A DNA stretch of 64,000 nucleotides, taken from Poa pratensis. Lineage: Eukaryota > Streptophyta > Magnoliopsida > Poales > Poaceae. Position 1 is the first letter of the stretch. Every line of letters starts with the position of its first letter. Under the pieces are notes generated by a model. That model saw nothing but the letters and a program-made list of their open reading frames with translations, was not told where the DNA came from and did no database searches. Positions 21,811 through 33,412 of the stretch are shown here, piece by piece. The DNA lies in NCBI GenBank assembly GCA_947311845.1, contig CAMZMU010000080.1, positions 18,169,144 to 18,233,143 on the forward strand. The letters run 5' to 3'. The position numbers and the translations under genes are program-made.

Positions 21811-23610
21811 ATCGTTGACCTTAGGAGACCTTAGTTAGCCTGGTCGTTAGCTTAGGAAGGAAATATTTTGCTAAAATTTATTTATACAGAAATCCATTTT
21901 CTTCAAGGTAAGCCTAGTATGGTTTCCACTCCTCAAAAATTTCTTGATCTTACCTCTCTAATTTCAAGTATTTAAAAAAAAAAGAGTTTTCTCTACTCTC
22001 TTGTCCCTATTCAAAACTTGAATAGGCTTGACGATGAACCCAAATAAGACCTAAGTAGCTAGAGCCAAGACGGGGACAAGAGTCCTCAGATGCATAGTCC
22101 ACAAGACCAAAATCGTCGATGACAGCAAAGCCAGGACCTCCAAATACCTCGGATGTGTAGAATGCAGGACAAGAATGCAAAATCACCTTCGCTCCCTCGA
22201 CTCAACCCCAACAATGTTACTTCATCAGCAAACCGGACAATCTCAAACTTTTCGGCAAGAACCCAAGGTGATCAAATGAGGACTTCAGTAACCAGGTGAC
22301 ACCAAACCCCATAGGATGAAGTAGGATATGACCCTTGGTTGGATTACCCGACTATCACGATTGTTGAGTGCCCTTTTGGTACTATAGGAGTTTCGTGTGC
22401 TGCTTTGTTGATAGGCTTTTTGCTTGTGTGTGTCTTGTCTGTATGTTTGTTGTTGGTGTGTTGTTTTCTGGTATGTTTCACAAGCACGCCTTGTCGGCAA
22501 CACATATTAGGCACACGCTTCCCTTTTGTTTAAACAATCTTTTTGCCTCTACACAAATTACCTTTTTGGCCCTTTTAGCGTTAGATGCATCGTGATGCAT
22601 TTCAAAACTTGTTTAGAAAACCTCCCTAAAATGTTTTGCCTCTGATCTAAACTTTGACACGTGAAAGCGTTTTCAACCGCACCTGCTACAGAAGACCACC
22701 CCGAGAAAGCCCATCCCCGTGATGTGAGGGACCTTGCCTAGCTTACTTAACTTTTCGAACTGCAAGGATACCATCACTAACTTAACATATCTAACTTTAG
22801 AGTGACATCTAACCCCAGTCGTCCAGTTACTAACTAACCTCCTCGAGACCTACAAACCGAGATCAGAAAAGAGGCGCCAACGGAAGTCTCACTTACGGAT
22901 GGCAATACGGAGGACTCAAAGAACGCCAAGAGCCACTACTTTGTGAAGATTTTATGAAGCCCTCAAGCCGTGACACGCAAATAAGATCAACGTCAGCAAC
23001 AACGAAGACAACCAGCACTGAAGATCGTCTACATCAAGATGTACCCCGAAGCAAGAGTCATAAATGCCTTCTATGCGCCAACCTTATTAACTCGACTTGC
23101 CCGACTTGAGACTGATAGCAATATGTATCTTAACTAATCTTCTAGGCTAACTAAGATAGAACCGACCTCTGAAGGATAGTGTGTGGCGTCATGAAGTCAA
23201 CGAACCAAGGACGTCTTCATCAACTTTGTTCGTCAGCTAAACCGAAGGTGGGCACAATAGAAGACATCATATCTAACAAGACGCCAAGAACGACGAAAGG
23301 CCCGAAGACTGTTGCTGTTGACAACACACTAAGCAAGTTAGCCGCCTTTAGTAGCTTGTAGCACCCTTTGACTTTTAGGAAAAACCGGAGAGAGTCAAGT
23401 CTACGGACCTGACACCCCTGTGAGGCTTGAAAACTGTTGGCGGATATTTAACTGCTAACCCCTCAAGACGGCAATATCTGGACAAGTGTCTACATCAACC
23501 TCAAGCGCCAAGGAGTTACGACCAAGACAAAGATCGCCGTGATACCCAAGAACAACAACCTATTGAAGTCGGCAACAACTTATACCTTCAACAGCTACCC
23601 TTCAAGGCCC

Positions 23611-23629
23611 CTTTTTAAGGGGGGAAGAC
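23611..23629 (+). other. Internal PPT-like copy in element C
   Basis: TTTTTAAGGGGGGAAGAC, close to the terminal PPT (CTTTTAAGGGGGAAGGTC) and about 290 bp upstream of it. Confidence 0.6.
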
Positions 23630-23901
23630 ATACGCTAGTTTTATTAGGGAGTTTGACAAGCTGTCCTTTGCGCCCTAACTCTGGAGTATTTGAAGTCAAC
23701 TCGACAAGAACGCTGATCAGTATCGACCTTCATGACAACACCTTCAGCAGAGATCAAAAGCCGTCCGGAAGAAATCCGATGACGTATCGACAAGGAGACC
23801 TCCGTTGAGAATCAACAACCCTAGAAGATGAAGGAGCATCAAACCCCCCCCCCTAACCTTGCACTCTCTTAGTACCCGCCTAGGAATCTCGGGACGAGAT
23901 T

Positions 23902-23919
23902 CTTTTAAGGGGGAAGGTC
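23902..23919 (+). other. Element C 3' polypurine tract
   Basis: CTTTTAAGGGGGAAGGTC directly abuts the right LTR. Confidence 0.85.
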
Positions 23920-26900
23920 TGTAACGCCCCAAATTTTGGGAAGCTAGAAAAACACAGTTTTTATAGATCCAAAAATCAGAGTCAACAAAAACTTTTTGAA
24001 ATGCTTCCCTAATGCTTGTGTTTCACTTCTGATTTCTCTGTTTGACCTTGTCTGCTTTGTTGATTGAGTTAACGACCACTGAAAACACTAACCTTTGAGC
24101 TCAACTAATTTAACATATCATTAAATTTTGGTGATCATGTCATGACAGGAATTATCCATACATCTTCTCCAATCTTATTTTGGCCAACCTCATTTTCAAA
24201 GATGTCTTGATTTTAGCAACAACCCAAAAACCCTACTATTTGAGGAAATTAAAAGTATTCCAAAAATTTAACTGTTTTCAAAACTATGGAGATGTATATA
24301 ATATCTCCTACCAAAAATCCAACTATGTAATTTTTGTAAGTATCAACATCCCTTATTTTTAAACTCTTATTTGCAACATCTTTGAAATTAAAACAAGTGG
24401 GGGGATATATTACTCCTATATTTCTATTTATCCAACCTTTTTAAAACTATGAAGTTATGAGTTGAGATACTTTTAAACACCACCTTGTCATGAGTATGTG
24501 TGATCCCTATATCACTTAATTATAATAAGGGTTTAGGATGTTGTTGATTGATAATTGTTTGTGTTTGAATTGCTTGACTTAAGTGTGTTATTTAATGAGT
24601 GTTCATGGGGTGAGCGATTGTAACATCATTTGATGCACATGTTTTGATTTGGTATCTAAATGTTTGTTTGGCTAGTCTTGCTTGAGTGGAATGTTTTACC
24701 TCTTTTAGAATTGTGGTGTTAAGTTAGAATTTTCAGAGATAACAAAAAAAAAACTTTTGTTTTATTTTAGACAACTCTTGCTTGAGCTCATGTTTGGTTT
24801 CTTAAGCCCATTGGTTGGGTTTGAATCTTTTTAGTACCACTTTTATAATTTCCTCTAGTTTTAAATTTGGTAGATTGAATCTTCTGGTTTGTTAAAACTT
24901 AGCCTATCTTGAGCCTTAGACTAAGCAAACCAGAAATAGTTTTTGACATGCTTTTGTTCCTTGTTGATCCTTAGTGCTTGTAGTTTCGAGTCATGCCCTT
25001 AGTTGGTTATTAACACCCTGTTTTGACACTAACACAACTAGGGTTTAGGGGCTAGTCTAACTAATGACCTTTGGTCATCTCTCACTAAACCGACCCCTAA
25101 AACCTAACTTATCTCGACTCATATTTCTGTCCAACACTCACCTCTCTCACTGCTGGACAAGGAGAGACCATCCTAGTCAGCTAGGACCCACGGGTCACTC
25201 ACCCATCTCCTTCCCCACCACTCACCTCTCTCCTTTTCCTTAGTCAACCAATGGAGCTCCACTCCCCCTATCCCTACTGGCCAGCACCACGTCTCCCGAC
25301 CAGCACCACCCTGCCCACTCCTCCACCGCCCAGGAGAGCCAATTGCATCGCCACGGCCCACTCCCCCAGCCCCCTGGTCCGAGAAACCCTAAAAACGGCC
25401 TCTGGTCACTACCCACGCCCTTGCCCTCTTCTCTCTCTCATTTCCCCCTCTAACCTCGCACACACACCTCCACTCCTCCCCCACGAAGCCACGCTCGAGT
25501 TCGTGCCCCTGCTGCCCGGAGACGAAGGTCTCGACTCGGCAACCGCCGGCTTCGGGCAGCGATTGCCAGTGCCTCACCCCTCCATTCTTCGCCCTTGCTG
25601 GCTCGACGAGTTCCCCTCTGGGTTACCTAACTCGTCCCCCTCTTATTTTGCTCAGAGACAGCCGGAGCACGTCGCTCCCGTCCTCGACCCGAGAAGAACG
25701 TCGCCGTCGTCGCCATGGACTCCGGCGACGCATGCGGGACCTGAGAGCACCCCCGAGCGCACCGTCGTCTTCTCCTTCGACCCAGCCCCTCCCGCAGCCG
25801 CACGAAGCCCTGGGTGAGCACACCCCCGTCGCCCTCTTCTTTCCCCTTTCTGGTTCGTCCGCGCGGTCCGTCGCGCTGGGGACGACGACGGTGGACCGTA
25901 GATCTGGAGATCTACGGCCACGTTTGAAACCGTCCGGTCGTTGACCGTTTCCGCGCGCGCGCCGCGCAGCGCGTGCTGTTGGGCCGGCCTGGCTCACGCG
26001 CGGCCCAGATCCACGCGGACCGTGGCCAGATCTGGCCCAACCTCGGCCCATGAACGTTTTTATTTCCCGGATTTAACCTTTTCAGTTTCTGTTAATTGTT
26101 TGCATCTAGTTTAATTCTTTTGTGGCAAATCTGTGTGTGCAAATTATTTAGGGGTATTTTTGTTAGATGACTATGTGTTTTCCTAAACATGCAGAGCTAG
26201 TTTGGTCCAAAAATAATTTGTATTTTGTGCTGTATATTAAATCCAGTAGAAAGTATGTTTTCCACTCTTTTTATGATATTTTGAGCTAGGAGTAATATTT
26301 TTGAGTGAATCCAATTGGTACAGAAAGGTAAAATCCATACCTTTCCATAGAATTTAACCTTGCATGCAGGAGGTTCCTAGAACTGGAGTTTTAATTCTTT
26401 AGGTTTTGAGACCAGTAGCTATTTGAGGTTTTTTTATTCTTTTTTAAAAATAGCTTTTGATGCAAATCCAATTTTCATAGCTTCATATGGTTACTAGGTG
26501 TACTGTGTTAAAAGGGTTTATTTTTAGGAGCTTTATTCTGTGAGTAGCGAATTATTTCCTAAAGCAGGACCATTTAAGGGAAGAAAATGAATTATTTTAA
26601 TTCCTGTTTTTATTAAACTTGAGTACCCAATCTGGTTATACTCATCCTTATAAAATCCTGTTGTTAACACTATGTTTCTAGGGTTGGTCCTCTGTTTTTG
26701 ATTTACAAAGGTTTTTACTTAAGTAAAGGTTTTTAATCATGTTTCTATATAAATGAAATATTCATCAATTGAACCTTAAAACTATTTAGATTTTAAGTGC
26801 TGTTAGTTTTTACCAATAAGCAACCAGTAGCTCTTGTTTGGCTTGATGGTTGTAGTGGTCTTATTGGTGGTGTTCTATAAAAAGCCAACTGCACTAGTAT

Positions 26901-28523
26901 ATAATAGGATTTATATAAATAAGTCTTACTTGAGAAACCTTCTACTGAAGGCGCTATCAAGAAAATTATATTCTCTAGTATTATATCCTTATAATCTCAC
27001 CTCAACACTATAGGATGGGAGCCTGGATTTTGACGAAATGTTTTCGGAAGGAAACCCGAGTCGCTGGGAGCGATCGGCAAGAAAGTAATCTATAAAACCC
27101 ATGTTGCTGGGAGCAAATGGAGATGTTTCATGAAAACCCGAAGTGCTGGGAGCATTCGGTGAGCTTACGAAAACCCGAGTTGCTGGGAGCAATCGGAGAT
27201 GTTTACGAAAACCCGAGCTGCTGGGAGCAGTCGGAGGAGGAGATGTTTTGAAAAACAAAGTACTGCCCTAGCGGCCGCCCGAACAATTAACCCGTGCAAC
27301 CACGTTACCCCCATATGGGACGGGGCTTGACCGGAAGCTTGTTTGTATTTATATGGAGCTACCTCAATTTGCTTAGGGGGTGGCTATGGCCCCTGAACTG
27401 GTTGTCACCTAAGAGAGAGGGACATAAAGAGAGTGGGAATTAAATTCGCCACCAGTTGCACCGATTAGGTCCCCTGTCATGGCGGTCGGACACCATGGGA
27501 TGGGTCCAACGGTGCCGGGGGGAATCAACCTAGTTGAAGAGGTATCTCTGTATTAGTATGGACATAGTAAAAAGTCTTGATTAGTGTCCCGACGTTTGAC
27601 GTATTGTCGTCTGGCAATCCGTGGGATGATCCGCGGCGGTGACCTATTTGATGTGGTGAAAGTGCACCACCTTTGCAGAGTGTAAAACTATTCGAATAGC
27701 CGAGTCCTCGGTCATGGACGGTTGGAAAGGCCACCGATCTAGGCGTATGGGCGTTTTATGTTTTAAAAAGAAACTGTTTTCGGCAAAGGAGAAAGGAGAC
27801 ATCAAGGAGGTACCTGGGAGGTACGGATTTTTGGGAGAAGATGGTTGGTCTCGGGAGTCAACCAGTCGGAACCCGGAAAGGAAAAAGGGGCATCCCTATC
27901 CTAGTGGTTTGAAAAAGTTTTACAGAAAGTGTTTTCAAACGCGGAAATGGTTTCTGCCATTTCTAAAAGAAGGAGAATTATATCTCCAAACGCCTTTTTC
28001 AACAAAGATATAGAGATGTTGTATTCTCCATGTCTAAAAGCATCGTTTGCGAAAATTAAGCCCTATAGTCTTATATAGCAGCTATCCTAGTTTTCAAAAA
28101 CGCTTTTATTGCATTACCATGAAAACTTAAGCCTGGTGGTGGTCTTGCGAGTACGTAATTGTACTCATGGCTGTGTCCCTGGATATTCCAATGTCCAGAT
28201 TTTGTACGAGAAGACCTACGCCGACGACTGCGCCAACTGAGTGTCACCGGTCAACTGCTCTGTGGGAATGCGTCTGGTTGTGACGAGGGACGACGCTAGC
28301 CGCAAGCTTCCGCTGTATCGTAGTTAACTCCGTCCTGCGTGACGATGATTTGCAGACTTGGTCATGTGACCATTAAGTGTTGTAAGACTTTTATTCGTAC
28401 GACTTGAATGATGTAACTCTTGATACCATGTTGGTTATGTGATTGCGATGCACTGATCATTGGGATCGTGATCTATTTACATAACGTGGGCACCTCGGAT
28501 GGGTAGTCTGAGGGGTCCTTACA
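23920..28523 (+). repeat. Element C right (3') LTR with 726-bp deletion
   Basis: Matches the left LTR closely but lacks the counterpart of about 19420-20145. The junction is at about 26895 with a 2-base (AC) microhomology. The lost part includes the acceptor-like site and the short acidic open stretch. Small one-base differences shift the frame of the GC-rich block. Confidence 0.9.
27056..27234 (+). repeat. Array of five GGG-loop hairpins (right LTR of C)
   Basis: The same five units in the same order as 20307-20485, with all stems preserved. Confidence 0.88.
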
Positions 28524-28528
28524 ATAGC

Positions 28529-29541
28529 AGTAGCTAGATGGTTGTCTCTCCACTTTGTGCCATCATGTTTAGATCTTGTGAGCTGCCCTACATGATCAAG
28601 ATCATATTATTGTAATGCTACATGTTGTGTTTGCTGGGATCCGATGAATATTGAATATTATGTCAAGTTGATTATCAATCTATCTTATATGTTATTTAAG
28701 ATCTTGCATGCTTTCCGTTACTCGTAGATGCTTTGGCCAAGTAGATGCTTGTAACTACAAGAGAGAGTATTTATGCTAGATAGTGGGTTCATGTCTCCGT
28801 TTAACCTGGGACAGTGACAAAAAGTTCTAAGGTTGTGGATGTGCTGTTGCCACTAGGGATAACCTAACGACGCTATGTCCACGACATATGTGTTTGTTTA
28901 CATTACGCACTTTACTTAATGCAATTATCCGTTGCTTGCAACTTAATACCAACGGGGGACTCGGATGACAACCCGGCGGTGGATTATTAGTCATAGATGC
29001 TGTTGGATAACGATCTATGTATTATGTCGTAATGCCCAATTAAATATCATAGTAGTCAACATGTCATGTATATGCATTGTCATGCGCTCACTATTCGTCA
29101 ATTGCCCAGCTGTAATTTGTTCACCCAATATGTTAGTTATCTTTTATGGAGAGACACCACTAGTGAACTGTGGACCCCGGTCCATTCTTTTACACTGATT
29201 AAACAACCACAAACTGCAAACTGTTCCTTTTTCATTCTCTGCAATTTAATACTCATTTTCCACACCATACGTTTAATCCTTTGTTTTCAGCAAGCCAGTG
29301 AGATTGACAACCTCACTGTTTCATTGGGGCAAAGTAGTTTGATTGTGTTGTGTGCAGATTCCACGTCAACAGTCCAGACTCCCTGCGACAGCTATTTTTC
29401 TGGCGCCGTTGACAACCTTCTGAAGAGTTGCTGCTCCTACTGGTTCGATAACCTTGGTTTCTTTCTGAGGGAAAACTTGCTGCTAACTACATCATACCTT
29501 CCTCTTGGGGTCTCCCAACAAACGTGTGTTTCACGTCATCA
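28529..29541 (+). repeat. Element B left LTR, 3' segment
   Basis: Resumes after C and its TSD and ends TTCACGTCATCA. It contains an 11-base primer-site core, TGGCGCCGTTG (29401-29411), inside the LTR, also present in the right LTR (34867-34877). Confidence 0.92.
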
Positions 29542-29552
29542 AGCTATTTTTC

Positions 29553-29570
29553 TGGCGCCGTTGCCGGGGA
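29553..29570 (+). other. Element B primer-binding site, copy 1
   Basis: TGGCGCCGTTGCCGGGGA, complementary to the 3' end of plant tRNA-Asp, 11 bases after the LTR. This is the position expected for priming. Confidence 0.88.
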
Positions 29571-29621
29571 GTAGAAGTTCTTCAGGAAGCTCTCTGTCTC
29601 CCGTCAACAGCTCTATTTTTC

Positions 29622-29639
29622 TGGCGCCGTTGCCGGGGA
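29622..29639 (+). other. Element B primer-binding site, copy 2
   Basis: The same 18 bases again, preceded by the same CTATTTTTC leader. Confidence 0.85.
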
Positions 29640-29706
29640 CTACAAACCTTCATCCTCAAATAAGCTCCCGTCAAGACGCTAACAAAAATAGTACCAACTA
29701 TTTTTC

Positions 29707-29724
29707 TGGCGCCGTTGCCGGGGA
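29707..29724 (+). other. Element B primer-binding site, copy 3
   Basis: A third identical 18-base copy, 85 bp after copy 2, with the same leader. Confidence 0.85.
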
Positions 29725-29890
29725 GACAGCAGTCTTCTGCAAGGGGAGTTTCACGCTTCCAATCTCTTTACTTTGTTTTTGTCTTGCTTAGTTTATTTTA
29801 TTTTATCTTGTTTGCTTTCAATTATCAAAAACACAAAAAATTAGTTACTTGCATTTAGTTTATTTTCAGTTTTGTTTTCTGTTAGTCATC

Positions 29891-30199
29891 ATGTCTAGCC
29901 CTGTTCCAGTAGTAATGTCACCTGAAGAAGAGATCTTCACTTTCAAGCAAGGGAGTGAGGAGAGTTTTAAAGATGCTTGGTCTAGAATATCTGAGTCCTA
30001 TGCTAAAACTGAACCTAAAATGACTTTAAGCCTGCTTCTTAGTAGCTTTTATTTTGGTCTTGTTCTTTGCTACAGATATGCTTTAGATGCTGTGGTAGGA
30101 GGAGATTTCCTTCGTTATGATGGGGATCAAGCTTTTAATGCTATAAAAAAATTGATTACAATTTCTAGCCCCCAATCACTAAAATTGATTTGGCTTTGA
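29891..30199 (+). pseudogene. Reduced Gag-like ORF of element B
   Basis: The reading frame from the ATG at 29891 gives about 100 residues starting MSSPVPVV. The stretch FKQGSEESFKDAWSRI and the later FYFGL...DAVVGGDFLRYDGDQAFNAI match the order of helices in the second half of the plant retrotransposon gag domain. The front half and any zinc knuckle are missing. An upstream in-frame ATG at 29849 is less likely because it would start in the T-rich leader. It could still be a short expressed protein in a non-autonomous element, but it is too small for a full capsid. It runs into the protease-like ORF in an overlapping frame. Confidence 0.6.
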
Positions 30200-30749
30200 C
30201 AAGCATAAGTGATAGACTTAACGCTCTTGAAACGAACATATCTGGTCTAAAAGAAGGGTATAATCAGATTCGTGAACATTATGATAATGTGCCAGTAAAT
30301 TTTGAACCATCGGGATGGATTCCCTCAGTAAAAGTTGTTATAAATGGTGAAACTTTTCATTCTCGCTGTGATATTATGTCTGAATTCTGTTTAATGCCCA
30401 AGAATATTTATGATTCCTTAAATCTTTGGGAGCTTTCCAAATGCGAAGATTGTATAACTTTGGGTGATAATACTATTAAATTACCAAGGGGAGTAGCTGA
30501 AGGAGTATTTACAAAACTCTTAGGGATAACAATATCTATTGATTATCTTGTCATTGAATGTGCAGGAGTAGGACAAATTACGCTTGGAAGGTCCTGTTGA
30601 AACGCTTTGGAGCAATAATAGATGTGGGCCAAGGCACTATGAATTTCGCCTCTTCACCTATGTGTAACCAAGTATTTCCTAAAGATAAAGGTAAAGGTAA
30701 GAGAGCTAAGCGTAAGAATGTTGATGCTTCTTCACTTGGTAATACTTGA
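30190..30749 (+). pseudogene. Degenerate retropepsin-like ORF of element B
   Basis: The first frame (30190-30600, 136 codons) has a coiled N-terminal part and then a retropepsin-like fold: VKVVINGETFHSRCDIMSEF, LGDN, and a C-terminal QITLGRS that corresponds to the ILGRP strand. At the active site the usual Asp-(Leu/Thr/Ser)-Gly is DIM, so the glycine is gone and catalysis is unlikely. The frame shifts near 30590. The continuation (GAIIDVGQGTMNF, then a basic GKGKRAKRKN tail) is in the next frame up to 30749. It probably has a structural or no role. Identification rests on motif order. Confidence 0.6.
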
Positions 30750-30774
30750 TGCATGCTTTGTGCCTAGCTAAAAG

Positions 30775-30825
30775 GCGTTAAAGAAAAGCGCTTATGGGAG
30801 GCAACCCATTTTATTTTTCTGCAAT
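30775..30825 (+). other. Conserved post-ORF motif, element B
   Basis: TAAAGAAAA, GCGCTT, then GGGAGGCAACCC and a T-rich run. The same set in the same order occurs after the ORF of element D (minus strand, about 37535-37490). Confidence 0.65.
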
Positions 30826-31396
30826 TTTTCTTTTATTGAGTCAAGGAGTTTGTTTACTTCTGTAGCAACTCCTTTGTATCTTTATTTTCTCGCATTGTTG
30901 TGCCAAGAGTAGCCTCTAATGATAAGATGATGCTTAATTTTGATTGCTGCGCAGAAACAGATTTTTGCTGTTCACTGTACGAAATTCCTAAAATCACCAG
31001 ATTGTTAATTAAATCTGAAATTTTTGTGCGTAATCTTTATGAATGTCTGAAACTTTCATTAGTTCAGAGTTTCTCGATCTGAGCGTCGTAAGTGCCTCGA
31101 AAAAATTCGTCTTTGCGGACTGTTCTGTTTTAGACAGATTATGCCTTTTTATTTTTGCATTCTCTCTTTTACTAGTGTTGAGTGAAATTCTTTTTTGGGT
31201 GGAAGAGCTTCACATAACATCAGTGGCTGTAGCTAATGTTTAAAGTAACAAATCATATTGCGTCTTTACAGAACATGTGAATTTTTGATTATGCACTAAC
31301 CCTCTAATGAGATCTACTTTGAGTTTGGTGTGACGGAAGTTTTCAAGGGTCAAGAGAGAAGGATGATATAATAGGATCAAGAAGAGTGAAGAGCTT

Positions 31397-31409
31397 AAGC
31401 TTGGGGAGG
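31397..31409 (+). other. Internal PPT-like copy in element B (1)
   Basis: AAGCTTGGGGAGG, differing from B's 3' PPT at one base. Confidence 0.65.
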
Positions 31410-31454
31410 CTCCCATGGATCTCCCCAGCATATTTCAAGAAGACTCAAGCGTCT

Positions 31455-31467
31455 AAGCTTGGGGATG
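31455..31467 (+). other. Internal PPT copy in element B (2)
   Basis: AAGCTTGGGGATG, identical to B's 3' PPT. Its 3' end is part of the palindrome that follows. Confidence 0.7.
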
Positions 31468-31481
31468 CCCAAGGCATCCCC
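31461..31481 (+). other. Perfect 9-bp palindrome next to internal PPT
   Basis: GGGGATGCC and GGCATCCCC around CAA. Confidence 0.75.
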
Positions 31482-33374
31482 TTCTTCATCGTCAAAATTA
31501 TCAGGTCATCTCTAGTGAAACTATATTTTAATTCTTTCACATCATATGTGCTTTTCTTGGAGCGTCTGTGTGCTTTTTATTTTCAGTATTGCATTTTATT
31601 TTCAATAAAGCTTGACTGGACCCTAGCATTCTTGATTGGGAGAGAGACACGCTCCGCTTTTTCATGAGAATACTCCTATTCTTCACTTATATTTGTTGAG
31701 TATTCATATCTAGCGCTGTTCAGCTTTTAGCTCTTGTTTTCATGTATCTCTTGTCAGAGCTATTAGCTTTCTTTTGTAGAAAGTACTCTCTTGCTTCACT
31801 TATATTTGTTTGGAGAGTTGATGAAATAAATTGATTGGTGTTTGGTTGGTTCAGAAAATGTTGCATGTGGTAATTGGTATAAGGAAAAACTTGCTTAATC
31901 TTGTAGATCACTAAAATGGATAACTTGATGCTTGTCAATTGTTTTGAGTTAACAAGTAGATCATGATTAAATTGTGCATCACATGAGTTAAGCCTATTAG
32001 TGAAGAACTACCGTAAAGCTTGTTGAAAATTTGGTTTGCATCGGTGGTACCTCTAAGGTCTAGATATTTTCTAATAACAGGGTTTGGTTAACAAGGAAGA
32101 CGGTATGAAGTCTTATAACGTTTGCAATATGTTTGTCATATAAAACTTGGTGTACGGGTTGATATTCTTGTTTGCTTACATAACCTTGCTAGCCTAAACT
32201 CTGTACTGAGAGGGAATGCTTCTCGTGCATCCAAATCCTTGAGCCAAAATCCATGCCATTTGTGTCCACCATAACTACCTATATGTGGTATTTCCTTGCC
32301 ACTCCAAGTAAATTTTTCATGTGCTACCTTTAAATTATTCAAAATGTTATTATTCCCTTTTTGTGTCAATGTTTACTAGCTCATGAGGAATTAGTGTGGT
32401 TATTCTTTATTCTATTTGTCGAGTGGACTTTTACACCTGGACTAGTGGCATATACATCCGCTTATCCAATAACTTGCAAAAAGAGCTGGCAACGGGGTGC
32501 CCAGTCCCAATTAATTACAACTTTAACCAATTAATTCTCTTCACACTTTTGCCCTGATTCATCAGTAAGCAATGACAAACAGTGAAATACCTGAATGTGT
32601 GTAAACCAAAGAGAAAGAGGGATGATCTGCCTTGCTGGTAGAAATAACGTCCTTCATGGGAGCCGCTCTTAAAAGTCCGTTCGACAGGTAGAATACTGTT
32701 CTCACCCGCTACCATTCGTTGACAATTAACAAACACCTCTCAAAAATAGATACTCCTCCATGGTATGTGATTGATGGAAGGCACCCGAGGATTCGGTTAG
32801 CCATGGCTTGTGTTAGCAAGGTTGGGAGGAGTATCAAATATTTTATGCAATCTCTATATGCTTTCAAAAACCTAAAAGCTCTAGCACATGATTTAATCCC
32901 TGCTTCCCTCTGCGAAGGGCCTTTCTTTTACTTTTATGTTGAGTCAGTTTTCCTATTCTTTCTGTCTTCCACAAGCAAACACTAGTGTCAACTTTGTTAC
33001 AACATGCGTTATATGCAATGTATTGGACTTGTTATACTACTTTGTGTTGACAATATCCATGAGATAAATATGTTGAAAGTTGAAGCAAATGCTGAAACTA
33101 AATTCTTCCTTTGTGTTGATTAAATACCTTTTGTTAGAAACTATTGCTTTATGAGTTAACACTTATGCAAAACTGTTTGATGCTTGTCTCGAAAGTACTA
33201 TTCATGAAAACGTTTAGCTTGTGTGATTCATTGTTTACTCATTATCTATTTGGTAGCAAATTATAGACCATTGACTTGGATCACTTCATTCATTTACATG
33301 TGCCTTGCAATATTATATGATCAAGATTATGATAGTAGCATGTCACCTCAAAAATTATTTGTTTTTATCGTTTA

Positions 33375-33394
33375 CCTACTCGAGGACGAGTAGG
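33375..33394 (+). other. AGGA-loop hairpin beside element B PPT
   Basis: CCTACTCG and CGAGTAGG pair perfectly around AGGA, five bases before the PPT. Confidence 0.7.
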
Positions 33395-33398
33395 AACT

Positions 33399-33411
33399 AA
33401 GCTTGGGGATG
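33399..33411 (+). other. Element B 3' polypurine tract
   Basis: AAGCTTGGGGATG, one base before the right LTR. Confidence 0.85.
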
Positions 33412-33412
33412 C

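Larger units (their letters stand above)
21811..23919 (+). other. Element C interior, non-coding
   Basis: 2.1 kb with no ORF above about 90 codons and no gag, protease, RT or integrase motif. It is presumably kept for packaging and priming only. Confidence 0.75.
16441..28523 (+). mobile_element. Element C: LARD-like giant-LTR gypsy element
   Basis: LTRs TGTAACGCCCC...GGTCCTTACA at 16441-21793 (5353 bp) and 23920-28523 (4604 bp). The TSD is ATAGC (16436-16440, 28524-28528). An initiator-Met-type primer site lies 4 bases from the left LTR, and a PPT abuts the right LTR. The interior is only 2.1 kb with no protein domain. Long LTRs around a non-coding interior define large retrotransposon derivatives (LARDs, such as Sukkula). 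Whether this is Sukkula itself I cannot tell. It is the innermost and youngest insertion of the nest. Confidence 0.92.
30826..33374 (+). other. Element B long 3' non-coding interior
   Basis: About 2.5 kb with no credible ORF. It holds two PPT-like 13-mers and a perfect palindrome (31461-31481). Confidence 0.65.
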
